Assembly (NCBI GenBank): GCA_016783505.1
Contig: JADHWK010000025.1
Location: 1-30,058 of the forward strand
Direction of reading: 5' to 3'
DNA from: Candidatus Zhuqueibacterota bacterium
GTDB lineage: Bacteria > BS750m-G25
DNA: 30,058 nucleotides
Shown here: piece by piece, positions 1-7,773 of the stretch
Position numbering within the stretch: position 1 is the first letter of the stretch
Layout of the letters: the number at the start of each line of letters is the position of its first letter
The notes under the pieces: model-generated
Told to the model about the DNA's origin: nothing
The model's database searches: none
The model's input: only the letters and a program-made list of their open reading frames with translations
Made by a program: the position numbers and the translations under genes

Positions 1-1173
1 GTCTGGATGGCCCTCGACTATCGTTCCGCCCGGGATTTCGGGGGGCCGAACGTGGTGCAGAATCTGCTCAGGGAATATGAGAAGGATCGGGTGGTTGATC
101 CAGAACTAACATTTTTCACCTTTGACACCAACGCCCCAGCCAATACCATCGCCTACGCTGATAATCAGATGGTCTGCCGCAATTTCGCCCTACAGGAGGG
201 CATCAGGGTGTTCGACGTAGATGCGGGAATCGGCACCCACGTGGCCTTAGAACAGGGGCTGGTGGTGCCCGGGGATACGGCGGTGGGGACGGACTCCCAC
301 TTCAACATCATGGGGGCCATAGGAGCTTTCGGCCAGGGAATGGGGGATCAGGACGTGGCCTTCGCCTTCCGAACGGGGAAGACCTGGTTTGAGGTACCGG
401 GAACGATCAAAATTTCAGTTAAAGGCAGACTACCGGAGAACTGCACCTCCCGGGATCTTACCCTGAAAATTGTGGGCCTCCTGGGTTCCAAAGGGGCTTT
501 GGGCAAAGCGGTAGAAATTTACGGGGAAGCTATTGACGATCTATCCTTGGCCGGGCGGATTACCTTAGCCTCCATGGCCACCGAGACGGGGGCCATCTCC
601 TACTTTTTGGTGCCCAATCAGGAAGTCGTAAATTTTTGCCAGAACCGGTCCGGTCGCAATGATTTTCCCATCATCGAGGCCGATCCGGATGCGGTCTATG
701 AAAAAGAGATTGAGATTGACGTTATGGACCTGAAGCCCCAGATCGCCTGCCCCCCCCGACCGGATAACGTGGTGGATGGAGACAGGGTGTCCGGGAAAAA
801 GGTGGACTCTGTCTTTTTGGGTTCCTGCACCAACGGGCGTTTTGAAGACATGAAAGCGGCGGCGGATATTCTGCAGGGTCAAAAGGTGGCCCCCGGGGTG
901 ATGATGCGGATAGTGCCGGCCACTAAAGAGGTTTACGGCCAGATGCTAAAGGAGGGGCTCTTGCAAATTTTTTATGAGGCCGGGGCCATCGTGTCCAATC
1001 CCGGGTGTGGGGGGTGCGCTGCCGGGCAGATCGGGATGACGGGGAAGGGAGAGGTGCAGGTCTCCACCTCCAACCGTAACTTTCCCGGCAAGCAGGGGGC
1101 GGGCGAGACCTATTTAGCCAGTCCGGTTACGGCGGTATGGTCTGCGGTAAGGGGGACCATTGCGGTTAGGTAA
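1..1173 (+). CDS. Aconitase-superfamily hydro-lyase, large subunit (LeuC/homoaconitase type), 5' partial
   Basis: The enzyme isomerises a 2-hydroxy-acid by dehydration and rehydration on a [4Fe-4S] cluster; 3-isopropylmalate and homocitrate are the usual family substrates. The three cluster cysteines are visible: C274 in SCTNG, and C334 and C337 in GCGGC, numbered from the first in-window ATG at 7. The C-terminal STSNRNFPGKQG and YLASP blocks are typical of LeuC. The frame stays open to base 1. Family proteins are about 420 residues, so roughly 30 N-terminal residues lie outside the window and the ATG at 7 is probably internal. The substrate-loop DSHT is DSHF here, and the stretch after it diverges from textbook LeuC. 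The small subunit follows after 125 bp. No leuA or leuB is visible, so the substrate is not settled; homoaconitate, isopropylmalate or another malate derivative are all possible. Confidence 0.85.
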   Translation, partial: VWMALDYRSARDFGGPNVVQNLLREYEKDRVVDPELTFFTFDTNAPANTIAYADNQMVCRNFALQEGIRVFDVDAGIGTHVALEQGLVVPGDTAVGTDSHFNIMGAIGAFGQGMGDQDVAFAFRTGKTWFEVPGTIKISVKGRLPENCTSRDLTLKIVGLLGSKGALGKAVEIYGEAIDDLSLAGRITLASMATETGAISYFLVPNQEVVNFCQNRSGRNDFPIIEADPDAVYEKEIEIDVMDLKPQIACPPRPDNVVDGDRVSGKKVDSVFLGSCTNGRFEDMKAAADILQGQKVAPGVMMRIVPATKEVYGQMLKEGLLQIFYEAGAIVSNPGCGGCAAGQIGMTGKGEVQVSTSNRNFPGKQGAGETYLASPVTAVWSAVRGTIAVR

Positions 1174-1298
1174 TTTTTTTATACTTTGTTGTATTATATC
1201 ATGAAATATAAAATATGATCATTGAAAAAAGATGATGGGCAGTCAATAGGTAATCGTAGATGTATTTTTAGTAAATAGACTAAAAGGAATGTCGGCTT
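1174..1298. other. AT-rich spacer between the two hydro-lyase subunits
   Basis: This 125 bp spacer is much more AT-rich than the flanking genes. It contains no clear hairpin-plus-T-tract terminator. An AAAAGGA stretch about a dozen bases before 1299 can serve as a ribosome binding site for the small subunit. A second promoter for the small-subunit operon could lie here, but no convincing -35/-10 pair is seen. Confidence 0.4.
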
Positions 1299-1808
1299 AT
1301 GAAACCTACCAAAATCGGCGGTCGCGTGTGGGTTATCCCCGAACATGACATTGACACTGATATGATCTTTCACAATCGTCATCTGGCGATCACCGACCTC
1401 AAGCAGATGGGACAGTTCACCTTTGGGAACCTGAAGGGCTGGGAGGATTTTCCCAAGCGCGCCCGAAAGGGCGACATCGTAGTGGTGGGGGATAACTTCG
1501 GCTCCGGATCGTCCCGCCAGCAGGCGGTGGACTGTTTCCGGTCGTTGGGTATCTCCTTTATCATCTGTCAATCCGTTGGGGCGATCTATAAACGGAACGC
1601 CATCAATTCGGGGTTTCCTCTGCTGATCTGTCCCGGTATCTTAGATTCAGGGATCGAAAGCGGGCATGAATTAGAAGTGAACATGGTAAATGGCGAAATC
1701 AAAAATCTAACCAAAGACCGGATGATAAAGGCCCAGCCTTTCTCCCGGGTGCAGATGGATATTTATCAGGCTGGGAATTTGTTTGAGTACGGGAAAAAGC
1801 TGCAATGA
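1299..1808 (+). CDS. Aconitase-superfamily hydro-lyase, small subunit (LeuD type)
   Basis: This is the swivel domain that pairs with the large subunit to close the active site. At 169 residues it has the short length typical of the LeuD2/archaeal class of small subunits. The family motif appears as NFGSGSSRQQA (about residues 66-76), where most LeuD proteins have NFGCGSSREHA. The substrate-specificity loop near residues 22-30 reads DMIFHNRHLA instead of the common IIPGRYL-type sequence. Both differences suggest a substrate other than plain isopropylmalate, but this is inference. The stop codon overlaps the start of the outer-membrane protein gene (ATGA), so the two are probably translationally coupled. 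Confidence 0.85.
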   Translation: MKPTKIGGRVWVIPEHDIDTDMIFHNRHLAITDLKQMGQFTFGNLKGWEDFPKRARKGDIVVVGDNFGSGSSRQQAVDCFRSLGISFIICQSVGAIYKRNAINSGFPLLICPGILDSGIESGHELEVNMVNGEIKNLTKDRMIKAQPFSRVQMDIYQAGNLFEYGKKLQ

Positions 1809-2908
1809 AATCCATCTCCCTATATTGCCTTTCTTACATTTTGATTCTAGTTTTAACAAGTGGGTCTTTTGCAGTCAACGAAGGAACCCCACGGGCTGAT
1901 TACCTTCTGTTGGGGATAAGGCCCTCTTCGTTAGGGGGTGCTTTTACTGCCCTCAGCGATGAGGCGGTGGGGGCCTATTATAATCCGGCAGGTTTGGCTT
2001 TTAGTCCAAAGTTTTCAGGTGAGTGGTTCTTACTAAGATCACAGAGCCAATGGTGGAGTTATGGGGTGGATTATCCTTTATATCACGTTAATATTTCTTA
2101 CCGATCGAATCGTTTGGGAACCCTGGGATTTAACTATGTAAAAATTTCTTACGGACGAGATATTAGAACTGACGAAACAGGCCAAATCATAAAGGATTCA
2201 GATATATATGACAAATCCTATCTGGTTAGTTTCTCAAAGATTTTCTTTTCTAATCTTTCTTTTGGTATAAATCTCAAATTTCTACAGGATATTATCTATT
2301 TTGAAACCGATGAATTTTATCGGGACACCTATTCTTGGGATATGGGGTTGCTAATCCGAAATTTATTTCCAAAACTTACTTTTGAAGGCGGGAATAACTC
2401 CTTGATAGATAGGCAACGAGGTTTATTAGTTGCAAATTCGGAAGGATTAAGCTTAGGGTTTAGTTTGATGAATATGGGTTTGTTCACCAATCATTCGGAC
2501 CGGGGGATGCGATTCTATTTCCCCCAAATTGTTCGGGTCGGTATGGCCTATCGTGCAGTCAAGACCCCATCCATTCAATTACTGGTTGCAGGGGATGTGG
2601 AATATATAAATCTGGATGACAGATCCTTTATGCTTCAAGGCACTGCCGGTTCGACACTTATTGGCGGACATTTTAGTAAAAAAAACCGGTGGATTCCTCA
2701 TTTTGGCCTGGAGATAAGGTTGCACGGTTTTGTTTTTATGAGGATGGGAAGTTATCGCTTTTATGATGATTATGAATATAATTGGGTGAAGTCTTTTGGT
2801 CTAGGTTTTGGAAATAATCAATTAAATATGAATTATTGTTGGGAATACTGGCCCCACTTTCCCCGAGGTCATAGTGCCTTTTCGATTCGGACAAATATTG
2901 GAATGTAA
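1805..2908 (+). CDS. PorV/PorQ-like outer-membrane beta-barrel protein
   Basis: The 367-residue protein starts with a signal peptide: a hydrophobic run to about residue 22 ending SGSFA, before VNEGTPRADYLLLG. The mature start is followed by RPSSLGGAFTALSDEAVGAYYNPAGLA, the N-terminal hallmark of the PorV/PorQ/UPF0164 barrel group: a small-residue-rich block, then YYNPAGL. The rest alternates polar and aromatic residues with many Tyr, Phe and Trp, as expected of transmembrane beta-strands. PorV is a type IX secretion component in Bacteroidota, but many relatives in other FCB and candidate phyla have no known role, so a type IX function is not claimed. It overlaps the upstream gene by four bases and the downstream endonuclease gene by about 35 bases. 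Base composition is lower in GC than the neighbours. Confidence 0.75.
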   Translation: MKSISLYCLSYILILVLTSGSFAVNEGTPRADYLLLGIRPSSLGGAFTALSDEAVGAYYNPAGLAFSPKFSGEWFLLRSQSQWWSYGVDYPLYHVNISYRSNRLGTLGFNYVKISYGRDIRTDETGQIIKDSDIYDKSYLVSFSKIFFSNLSFGINLKFLQDIIYFETDEFYRDTYSWDMGLLIRNLFPKLTFEGGNNSLIDRQRGLLVANSEGLSLGFSLMNMGLFTNHSDRGMRFYFPQIVRVGMAYRAVKTPSIQLLVAGDVEYINLDDRSFMLQGTAGSTLIGGHFSKKNRWIPHFGLEIRLHGFVFMRMGSYRFYDDYEYNWVKSFGLGFGNNQLNMNYCWEYWPHFPRGHSAFSIRTNIGM

Positions 2909-3587
2909 AGAGACCCAAAAGCAGATAGTCAAAAGGATTAATGATATTTTAGAGGAACGGTTGGGCATCCCTCGCTGGAATGGAAAACATGATCCCCTTG
3001 ATTCATTGATTAGGACCATCCTTTCCCAAAATACCAACGACCGCAATCGGGACAGGGCCTATCAGTTCCTCAAGAAAAAATTTCCCACCTGGGAATCGGT
3101 GAGGCGGGCGGGGGTTTCTGAAATTTCAGAAGCCATAAAGGTCGGGGGGCTGGCGAACCAGAAGGGAAGAAGAATTAAGGGGCTTCTAAATTGGATTAAA
3201 GAAAAGCATGGGGATTTCAACCTGGATTTTATGTGCCGAATGCCGACCGAAGAGGTTTTCAAAACCTTTCTTCCGCTGAAGGGGGTTGGGGTGAAAACAC
3301 TGGCGGTGGTTCTGATGTTCGCCTGCGGCCGGGACATCTTCCCGGTGGACACCCATGTCCATCGGGTCTGCCGGAAGCTGGGGCTGGTGCCCAATCCGTC
3401 CACGGCGGAGAAGACCTTTTATTCGATGCAGAATTTAATCCCTGAGGGGAAATCCTATTCCCTGCACCTAAACATGATCACCTTCGGCCGCACCATCTGC
3501 CAGGCCCGAAACCCCCAATGTTACCGCTGCTTTCTTTTCTCCGAATGTGTTTTTGAAGACAAAGTGGTCTATGCCCAAAGTGCCTAA
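2874..3587 (+). CDS. nth: Endonuclease III-like DNA glycosylase/AP lyase
   Basis: This base-excision repair enzyme removes oxidised pyrimidines and nicks abasic sites. The helix-hairpin-helix LPLKGVGVKTLA carries the catalytic lysine K141, and the catalytic aspartate is D159 in PVDTHVHR. The C-terminal [4Fe-4S] ligands are C209, C216, C219 and C225, with exactly the family spacing C-x6-C-x2-C-x5-C. Length is 237 residues, slightly longer than E. coli Nth. The start is a GTG at 2874 with a GAGG Shine-Dalgarno-like stretch a few bases upstream, placed inside the end of the barrel gene. The region Q52-N58 (QNTNDRN) corresponds to the usual SQxTxD block. Substrate range (thymine glycol or other) cannot be read from sequence. 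Confidence 0.93.
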   Translation: MPFRFGQILECKETQKQIVKRINDILEERLGIPRWNGKHDPLDSLIRTILSQNTNDRNRDRAYQFLKKKFPTWESVRRAGVSEISEAIKVGGLANQKGRRIKGLLNWIKEKHGDFNLDFMCRMPTEEVFKTFLPLKGVGVKTLAVVLMFACGRDIFPVDTHVHRVCRKLGLVPNPSTAEKTFYSMQNLIPEGKSYSLHLNMITFGRTICQARNPQCYRCFLFSECVFEDKVVYAQSA

Positions 3588-3900
3588 AAAACCGAAGCCG
3601 AGGATTCCACTGCCCAAGAAGCCTCCCAAGGTTGAACCCTTGAAGAAGGTTTATTCACGAAAGAAAAAACATAAAAAAGAGGGCGAAGAGCTTCTTAATG
3701 AGGTGAAGGTGCCCGTCTTGTGTGCCAACAAGCCCAAGCCCGGACCCCCGGAGGGGACGGCTTACACCCTGACTATTTTAGTGGCCGATTCATACATGAA
3801 AGAAGCCCTGTCTCATCCCAATCCACAGGAGGCCGCGTGGGCGGTGGTTAAGTCGCTTAAGGACTGGTGGGAGCAGATAGGGTTATTAAGCAATCCGTAA
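3571..3900 (+). CDS. Lys/Pro-rich small protein of unknown function
   Basis: I do not recognise this 109-residue protein. The first 45 residues are dominated by lysine and proline (repeated KPK, PKKP and KKKHKK runs) and look disordered and nucleic-acid-binding. The last 60 residues look folded, with a predicted strand (YTLTILVAD) and an amphipathic helix (EAAWAVVKSLKDWWEQIGLL). The ATG at 3571 is preferred because it reduces the overlap with the endonuclease gene to 17 bases; an ATG at 3547 in the same frame would add eight residues. It lies at the end of a DNA-repair gene and before the MrfA-like helicase gene, so a DNA-binding accessory role is possible but unproven. Confidence 0.6.
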   Translation: MPKVPKKPKPRIPLPKKPPKVEPLKKVYSRKKKHKKEGEELLNEVKVPVLCANKPKPGPPEGTAYTLTILVADSYMKEALSHPNPQEAAWAVVKSLKDWWEQIGLLSNP

Positions 3901-3958
3901 CAGTTTACCACTAAGTTCTATTTCTGAATTCTTTGGCCTTTTTAAAAACCCCCATTTG

Positions 3959-4007
3959 AAATCCCCCCTTATTCCCCCCTTTAATAAAGGGGGGCTGGGG
4001 GGGATTT
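3959..4007. repeat. C-rich/G-rich imperfect palindrome (REP-like)
   Basis: Two C6 runs separated by TTATT on the left are mirrored by G6 and G7 runs separated by CT on the right, and the whole is bounded by AAAT and ATTT. The centre is TTTAATAAA. It can fold into a long hairpin on either strand. No long T tract follows, so it is a repeat-type palindrome more than a classical terminator. Elements of this look are common intergenic repeats in bacterial genomes. Confidence 0.7.
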
Positions 4008-4017
4008 AGCGGGAGAA

Positions 4018-4048
4018 TTGACATAGAACCAAATTTTAGAATTATCAT
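4018..4048 (+). promoter_or_regulatory. Possible sigma70-type promoter for the helicase-nuclease gene
   Basis: A perfect TTGACA hexamer at 4018-4023 is followed, after 19 bases, by TATCAT at 4043-4048. The spacing is longer than ideal, and the alternative 17-base spacing gives a poorer hexamer. It lies just after the G-rich palindrome and about 55 bases before the start codon at 4105. Confidence 0.3.
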
Positions 4049-4104
4049 ATTTGTTTTTCTTTGTGCTTTGACGACTGAACTGTTACCCCTTTGAAATTTT
4101 TGTA

Positions 4105-6999
4105 ATGAAGACATTTATTAAAGAATTAAAAATATCCCAGGACTTTGCTGATCAAATCGTCCACCATGAGGTGATCCAGGCTCGGAAGGGGGTCTATCAA
4201 AAGACCAAGCGTCCTCTGTCTTCACCGGTGGCCCGGGCACTAAAAAAAATGGGGATAACGGAACTTTACTCCCATCAGGCCAAGGCCATTGATTTCGTCC
4301 GAGGGGGCAGTAACGTGGTGGTGGTAACCCCCACCGCCAGCGGGAAGACATTGACCTATAATATTCCGGTGTTGGAATCCATCCTCAGGGATAAAAATAC
4401 CAAAGCCCTTTACATCTTTCCTTTAAAAGCCTTAGAGCAGGATCAGCTAAAGGGGCTTGATGGGTTTGGCGCCCTATTAGGGGGGGAAAGGGGGGGGCAA
4501 GCGGCAATCTATGACGGGGACACCTCTGCCTACAGGCGGAAAAAGATTAAGGCGGATTTCCCGAATATTATTCTTACCAACCCCGATATGATCCACCAGT
4601 CCATCCTCCCCTTTCACCCCCAGTGGGAACCGTTTTTCAGGGGCCTGAAATTTGTTATCATTGACGAACTGCACACCTATCGGGGGATCTTCGGCTCCCA
4701 TATCCTTCAGGTCTTAAGGAGGTTTTCCCGCGTTTGTAAATTTTATGGCGCGCAACCACAATTCATCACCTGTTCTGGTACCATCAATAATCCCAGGGAA
4801 CTGGCGGAGACGCTGGTGGGGGCGCCTTTTGAGCTGGTGGCAGATAACGGGGCTCCCCAGGCGGAAAAGCATTTTCTTTTCTTAAATCCAGTCTTAAGTC
4901 CCTATACAGAAGCTGCCAAGATCTTTCGCCGCTGTCTGAAGCGGGGGTTCAAGACCATCGCCTTTACTAGATCGCGCAAGGTGACCGAACTCATTCACGC
5001 CTGGACCTTAGATGCTGAACCGGAACTGGCCCCCTTGGTGAGCTCCTACCGGGCCGGGTTTCTCCCCGAGGAACGGCGGGAGATTGAGGAAAAACTTTTC
5101 TCGGGTGAGCTTTTGGGGGTGATCTCTACTTCGGCCCTGGAGATGGGGATTGACATCGGGGGGCTGGACGTGTGCCTTCTGGTAGGCTACCCGGGGACGG
5201 TCATTAACACCTGGCAGCGGGGGGGAAGGGTGGGACGGGGCGATAACCCTTCATTGATTGTTTTGATCGCCCTTCCCAATGCTCTGGATCAATACTTCAT
5301 GCGACATCCGGGGGATTTTTTCGGCCGGAGTTTTGAAAAAGCAGTGGTGGACGGGGAAAACCCGGAAGTAATAAAGGACCATCTGGTGGCAGCAGCTGCT
5401 GAAGTTCCCCTGTCCCAGGAGGAGACCTCATTTGATCTGATCCGACATCAGGGGGTTCTGCGGGGGTTGGTGAAGGAAGGTTGGCTTTTGGAGAGCGCCG
5501 CCGGGAATCAGTATTTTTCCGCCCGCCTCCGGCCCCAACGGGAGGTGGACATCCGCTCCATTGGGGAATCCTTTACCATTTATGAGGGGGAGAATAAACG
5601 ATTGGTGGGGCAGGTGAATGGGGGTACGGTGTTCGGGGAGTGTCACCCCGGGGCCGTCTACCTCCATCGAGCACGGCAGTATCTGGTCAGAAATCTGGAT
5701 CTGGAAAAAAGGGAGGTCCTGGTTGAACCGGTGGAGGTTTCCTATTATACCCAGCCCCTTTCCGAAAAGGAGACCGAAATCCTGTCGGTAGAGAGGTCAA
5801 GACCGGTAGAGAATTTCCTCTTGAGGCAGGGGCGGCTGAGGGTAACCGAGCAGGTGGTGGGTTTTCAGAAGAGACGGATTTTCAGCCAAGAACTCTTGTC
5901 CGTCCATGACCTGGATTTGCCAGCACAAACCTATGAAACGGTGGGCATCTGGCTTGAAATCGAGGGTCTGATCCAGGAATACACACAGAAAAAGAATTAC
6001 CATTTCATCGGTTCCCTGCACGGGGTGGAACACGCGGTTCTGGCCCTCTTTCCCCTGTTCGCTCTCTGCGACCGCTGGGATTTAGGGGGAATATGTTATC
6101 CCATCCACCCCCAGGTGCAGAAAGCGGCCATCTTTTTCTACGATGGCTACCCCGGCGGGGTGGGCCTGACCCCGAGGGGGTATGAAGTCATCGAGTCCCT
6201 GTTAGAAAGGACCTTAAGTTTAATCGAAGGGTGTCCATGCGAGGAAGGCTGCCCCTCCTGCATCCATTCCCCCAAGTGTGGTTCTGGGAACAAACCCTTA
6301 GATAAACAGGGGGCCCGGGAAGTGCTGAGGATTTTGTTAGGGAAAATAAGTTTTGGGGAGGTAAAAGAGATGATCGAGGGATTAAGCCCTGTGTCCCACC
6401 GAAAGGAGGTCGCTTTCCGAGAAAAGCGGGTTTCCCCTTCGGACCGCAAAAGGGTCCTGTTTTTCGATCTGGAGACCCAGCGGTCAGCCGATGAGGTGGG
6501 GGGGTGGGGGAACATCCACCTGATGCGGCTAGCGGTGGGGGTTCTCTATGATAGTTTAGAAGAAAAATATTTTAACTTCTACGAAAAGGATGTGGATAAT
6601 TTAATTGAATATTTGAAGAAAGCAGATTTGGTGGTGGGGTTTAATATTAAGCGGTTCGATTACCGGGTGCTGATGGGATATTCTGATGAGGATTTCGATC
6701 AAATTCCTACTTTTGATATCCTGCAGGATGTACAGCGAAGATTAGGCCACCGGTTAAAACTGGATAGTTTGGCCCGGAGCACCCTGAAAGTGGCGAAAAC
6801 GGCCGATGGGCTTCAATCTATCGAATGGTTTAAGCAGGGGGAGATTGACAAGGTGCGGGACTACTGCCAGCGAGATGTGGAGATCACCCGGGATTTGTTT
6901 CAATTCGGCGTCCGGAACGGTTATCTGCTTTACGAAAAGAAGAATATGGGAACCGTAAGGCTGCCGGTGGATTGGGATCTGGAGGAGATTGTTGGGTAA
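4105..6999 (+). CDS. mrfA: MrfA-type DEAD/H helicase fused to MrfB-type DEDDy exonuclease
   Basis: A 964-residue fusion. The helicase has Walker A TPTASGKT (75-82), DELH (187-190), a SGT motif III (TCSGTINNP) and motif VI QRGGRVGRG. The MrfA-type C-terminal zinc region carries C710, C712, C716, C719 and C725 in EGCPCEEGCPSCIHSPKC. From about residue 783 a DnaQ-like exonuclease follows: D788/E790 (FFDLET), N847 and D852 (GFNIKRFD), and Y920/D924 (YCQRD), giving a complete DEDDy site. In Bacillus subtilis, MrfA (YprA) and MrfB (YprB) are separate proteins of about 750 and 410 residues from one operon and act in mitomycin C lesion repair. Here both activities share one chain, although the TPR-like extension of MrfB is absent. 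A repair role is inferred from the family and supported by nth and radC nearby. No strong ribosome binding site is seen. Confidence 0.88.
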   Translation: MKTFIKELKISQDFADQIVHHEVIQARKGVYQKTKRPLSSPVARALKKMGITELYSHQAKAIDFVRGGSNVVVVTPTASGKTLTYNIPVLESILRDKNTKALYIFPLKALEQDQLKGLDGFGALLGGERGGQAAIYDGDTSAYRRKKIKADFPNIILTNPDMIHQSILPFHPQWEPFFRGLKFVIIDELHTYRGIFGSHILQVLRRFSRVCKFYGAQPQFITCSGTINNPRELAETLVGAPFELVADNGAPQAEKHFLFLNPVLSPYTEAAKIFRRCLKRGFKTIAFTRSRKVTELIHAWTLDAEPELAPLVSSYRAGFLPEERREIEEKLFSGELLGVISTSALEMGIDIGGLDVCLLVGYPGTVINTWQRGGRVGRGDNPSLIVLIALPNALDQYFMRHPGDFFGRSFEKAVVDGENPEVIKDHLVAAAAEVPLSQEETSFDLIRHQGVLRGLVKEGWLLESAAGNQYFSARLRPQREVDIRSIGESFTIYEGENKRLVGQVNGGTVFGECHPGAVYLHRARQYLVRNLDLEKREVLVEPVEVSYYTQPLSEKETEILSVERSRPVENFLLRQGRLRVTEQVVGFQKRRIFSQELLSVHDLDLPAQTYETVGIWLEIEGLIQEYTQKKNYHFIGSLHGVEHAVLALFPLFALCDRWDLGGICYPIHPQVQKAAIFFYDGYPGGVGLTPRGYEVIESLLERTLSLIEGCPCEEGCPSCIHSPKCGSGNKPLDKQGAREVLRILLGKISFGEVKEMIEGLSPVSHRKEVAFREKRVSPSDRKRVLFFDLETQRSADEVGGWGNIHLMRLAVGVLYDSLEEKYFNFYEKDVDNLIEYLKKADLVVGFNIKRFDYRVLMGYSDEDFDQIPTFDILQDVQRRLGHRLKLDSLARSTLKVAKTADGLQSIEWFKQGEIDKVRDYCQRDVEITRDLFQFGVRNGYLLYEKKNMGTVRLPVDWDLEEIVG

Positions 7000-7070
7000 A
7001 TAAAAGTTAATCAATCATAGTTATAAGTCAGTAATCATCAGTAGACTATTCTATCATTACCTCAGAAATT

Positions 7071-7107
7071 CCGGTGGATGACCCGCCCGTAGGGCAACAT
7101 CCACCGG
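7071..7107. repeat. Intergenic stem-loop CCGGTGGATG ... CATCCACCGG
   Basis: A perfect 10 bp outer stem (7071-7080 with 7098-7107) encloses an inner GCCC-GTA-GGGC hairpin (7085-7095). It sits between the converging helicase-nuclease and response-regulator genes, so it could stop or protect both transcripts, although no T tract follows on either strand. Its CCCGTAGGG core and the AAC...CCGG end resemble the repeats at 24635 and 27971. Confidence 0.7.
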
Positions 7108-7126
7108 GAGCGAGGGAGTTGAGGAG

Positions 7127-7510
7127 CTATAGATTGTCGGAACGATCTTGGAAATTGGGGAGCTGACTTATTAATTTCTCGATCTCATTAAGGTTAAAGG
7201 GCTTTTTCAGGAACCCGTCAGCTATTTGGAGTAAAGGGCCCAGTTGCCAGTCCGGAGAGCCTGTAATCAGGATCACCGGTAGTTGAGGATTTTTAGTTTT
7301 GACCGCCTTAAGCAATTGTCCCCCGTTCATGTGGGGCATTCTGAAGTCGGTGATGATGAGATCTACCGGGGTTTGGATCAGAATCTGTAGGGCTTCCCGT
7401 CCGTTTTCCGCAACTATCCCTACGTGTCCCATGGTTTCAATCATTTCCTGCAGCAAAAGGCGGGCATCCTTTTCATCATCAACGATCAACACCGTTTTCT
7501 GGGCGGCCAT
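7127..7510 (-). CDS. Single-domain response regulator (CheY-like receiver)
   Basis: The 127-residue protein is a lone receiver domain with no output domain. The acidic pair is D11/D12 (LIVDDEKDA), the phospho-acceptor is D55 (LIITDFRMPHMNG), the switch threonine is T83 (ILITG) and the conserved lysine is K103 (FLKKPF). The ATG at 7510 is chosen because an AAGGAG Shine-Dalgarno stretch lies 8-9 bases upstream and because the receiver fold begins right there. The frame stays open upstream to 7663, but that part covers the structured leader described separately and looks non-coding. No histidine kinase is adjacent. Lone receivers usually act by binding a partner, so the output is unknown. Confidence 0.9.
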   Translation of the reverse strand: MAAQKTVLIVDDEKDARLLLQEMIETMGHVGIVAENGREALQILIQTPVDLIITDFRMPHMNGGQLLKAVKTKNPQLPVILITGSPDWQLGPLLQIADGFLKKPFNLNEIEKLISQLPNFQDRSDNL

Positions 7511-7534
7511 GGTTTTATCTCCTTGGGGAAGAAT

Positions 7535-7672
7535 AAAAAAACCTCTGGCAAGCTTAACTGAAACGGGGTATCTTGTATGTATGTTGGCACACACACAAAC
7601 AGCCAACTCCGCCTCAATGCTCGCCAGAGGTATCCTTATCCGTGGAGAATAAAGATACCTCACATTTCAGTT
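7535..7672 (-). promoter_or_regulatory. Structured leader with mutually exclusive folds, ending in a U tract (candidate attenuator or riboswitch)
   Basis: Read on the minus strand, this untranslated region has two incompatible sets of pairings. Fold 1: AACTGAAA (7672-7665) with TTTCAGTT (7563-7556), continued after a small internal loop by GGTATCTT (7659-7652) with AAGATACC (7574-7567). Fold 2: GGTATCTTTAT (7659-7649) with ATAAGGATACC (7639-7629), plus CCTCTGGCGAGC (7630-7619) with GCTTGCCAGAGG (7553-7542), which is followed directly by seven U. A GTTGGC/GCCAAC hairpin (7607-7602 with 7588-7583) fits both. The layout resembles a transcription attenuator upstream of the response regulator; a pseudoknotted small RNA is the main alternative. 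I do not recognise it as a known riboswitch class. Confidence 0.5.
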
Positions 7673-7773
7673 TTGTTTAAGGCGGAATCATGCTACTTGT
7701 ATGCGTGCCATCAATAATTTAGCAAAATAACTTTTAAAATGCAAGAGATTTCTTATGAAAGGCGAACGATTCC

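Noticed and set aside
1805-2908. Type IX secretion component (PorV) as a firm call
   Set aside because: Only the general barrel family is supported; no other type IX gene or C-terminal sorting domain is visible.
3959-4007. Rho-independent terminator
   Set aside because: The stem is strong but no T tract follows on either strand; called a REP-like palindrome.
7511-7663. N-terminal extension of the response regulator from a GTG at 7663
   Set aside because: A strong AAGGAG precedes the ATG at 7510, the receiver domain begins exactly there, and the extension covers the inverted repeats of the leader and has no receiver or other recognised sequence.
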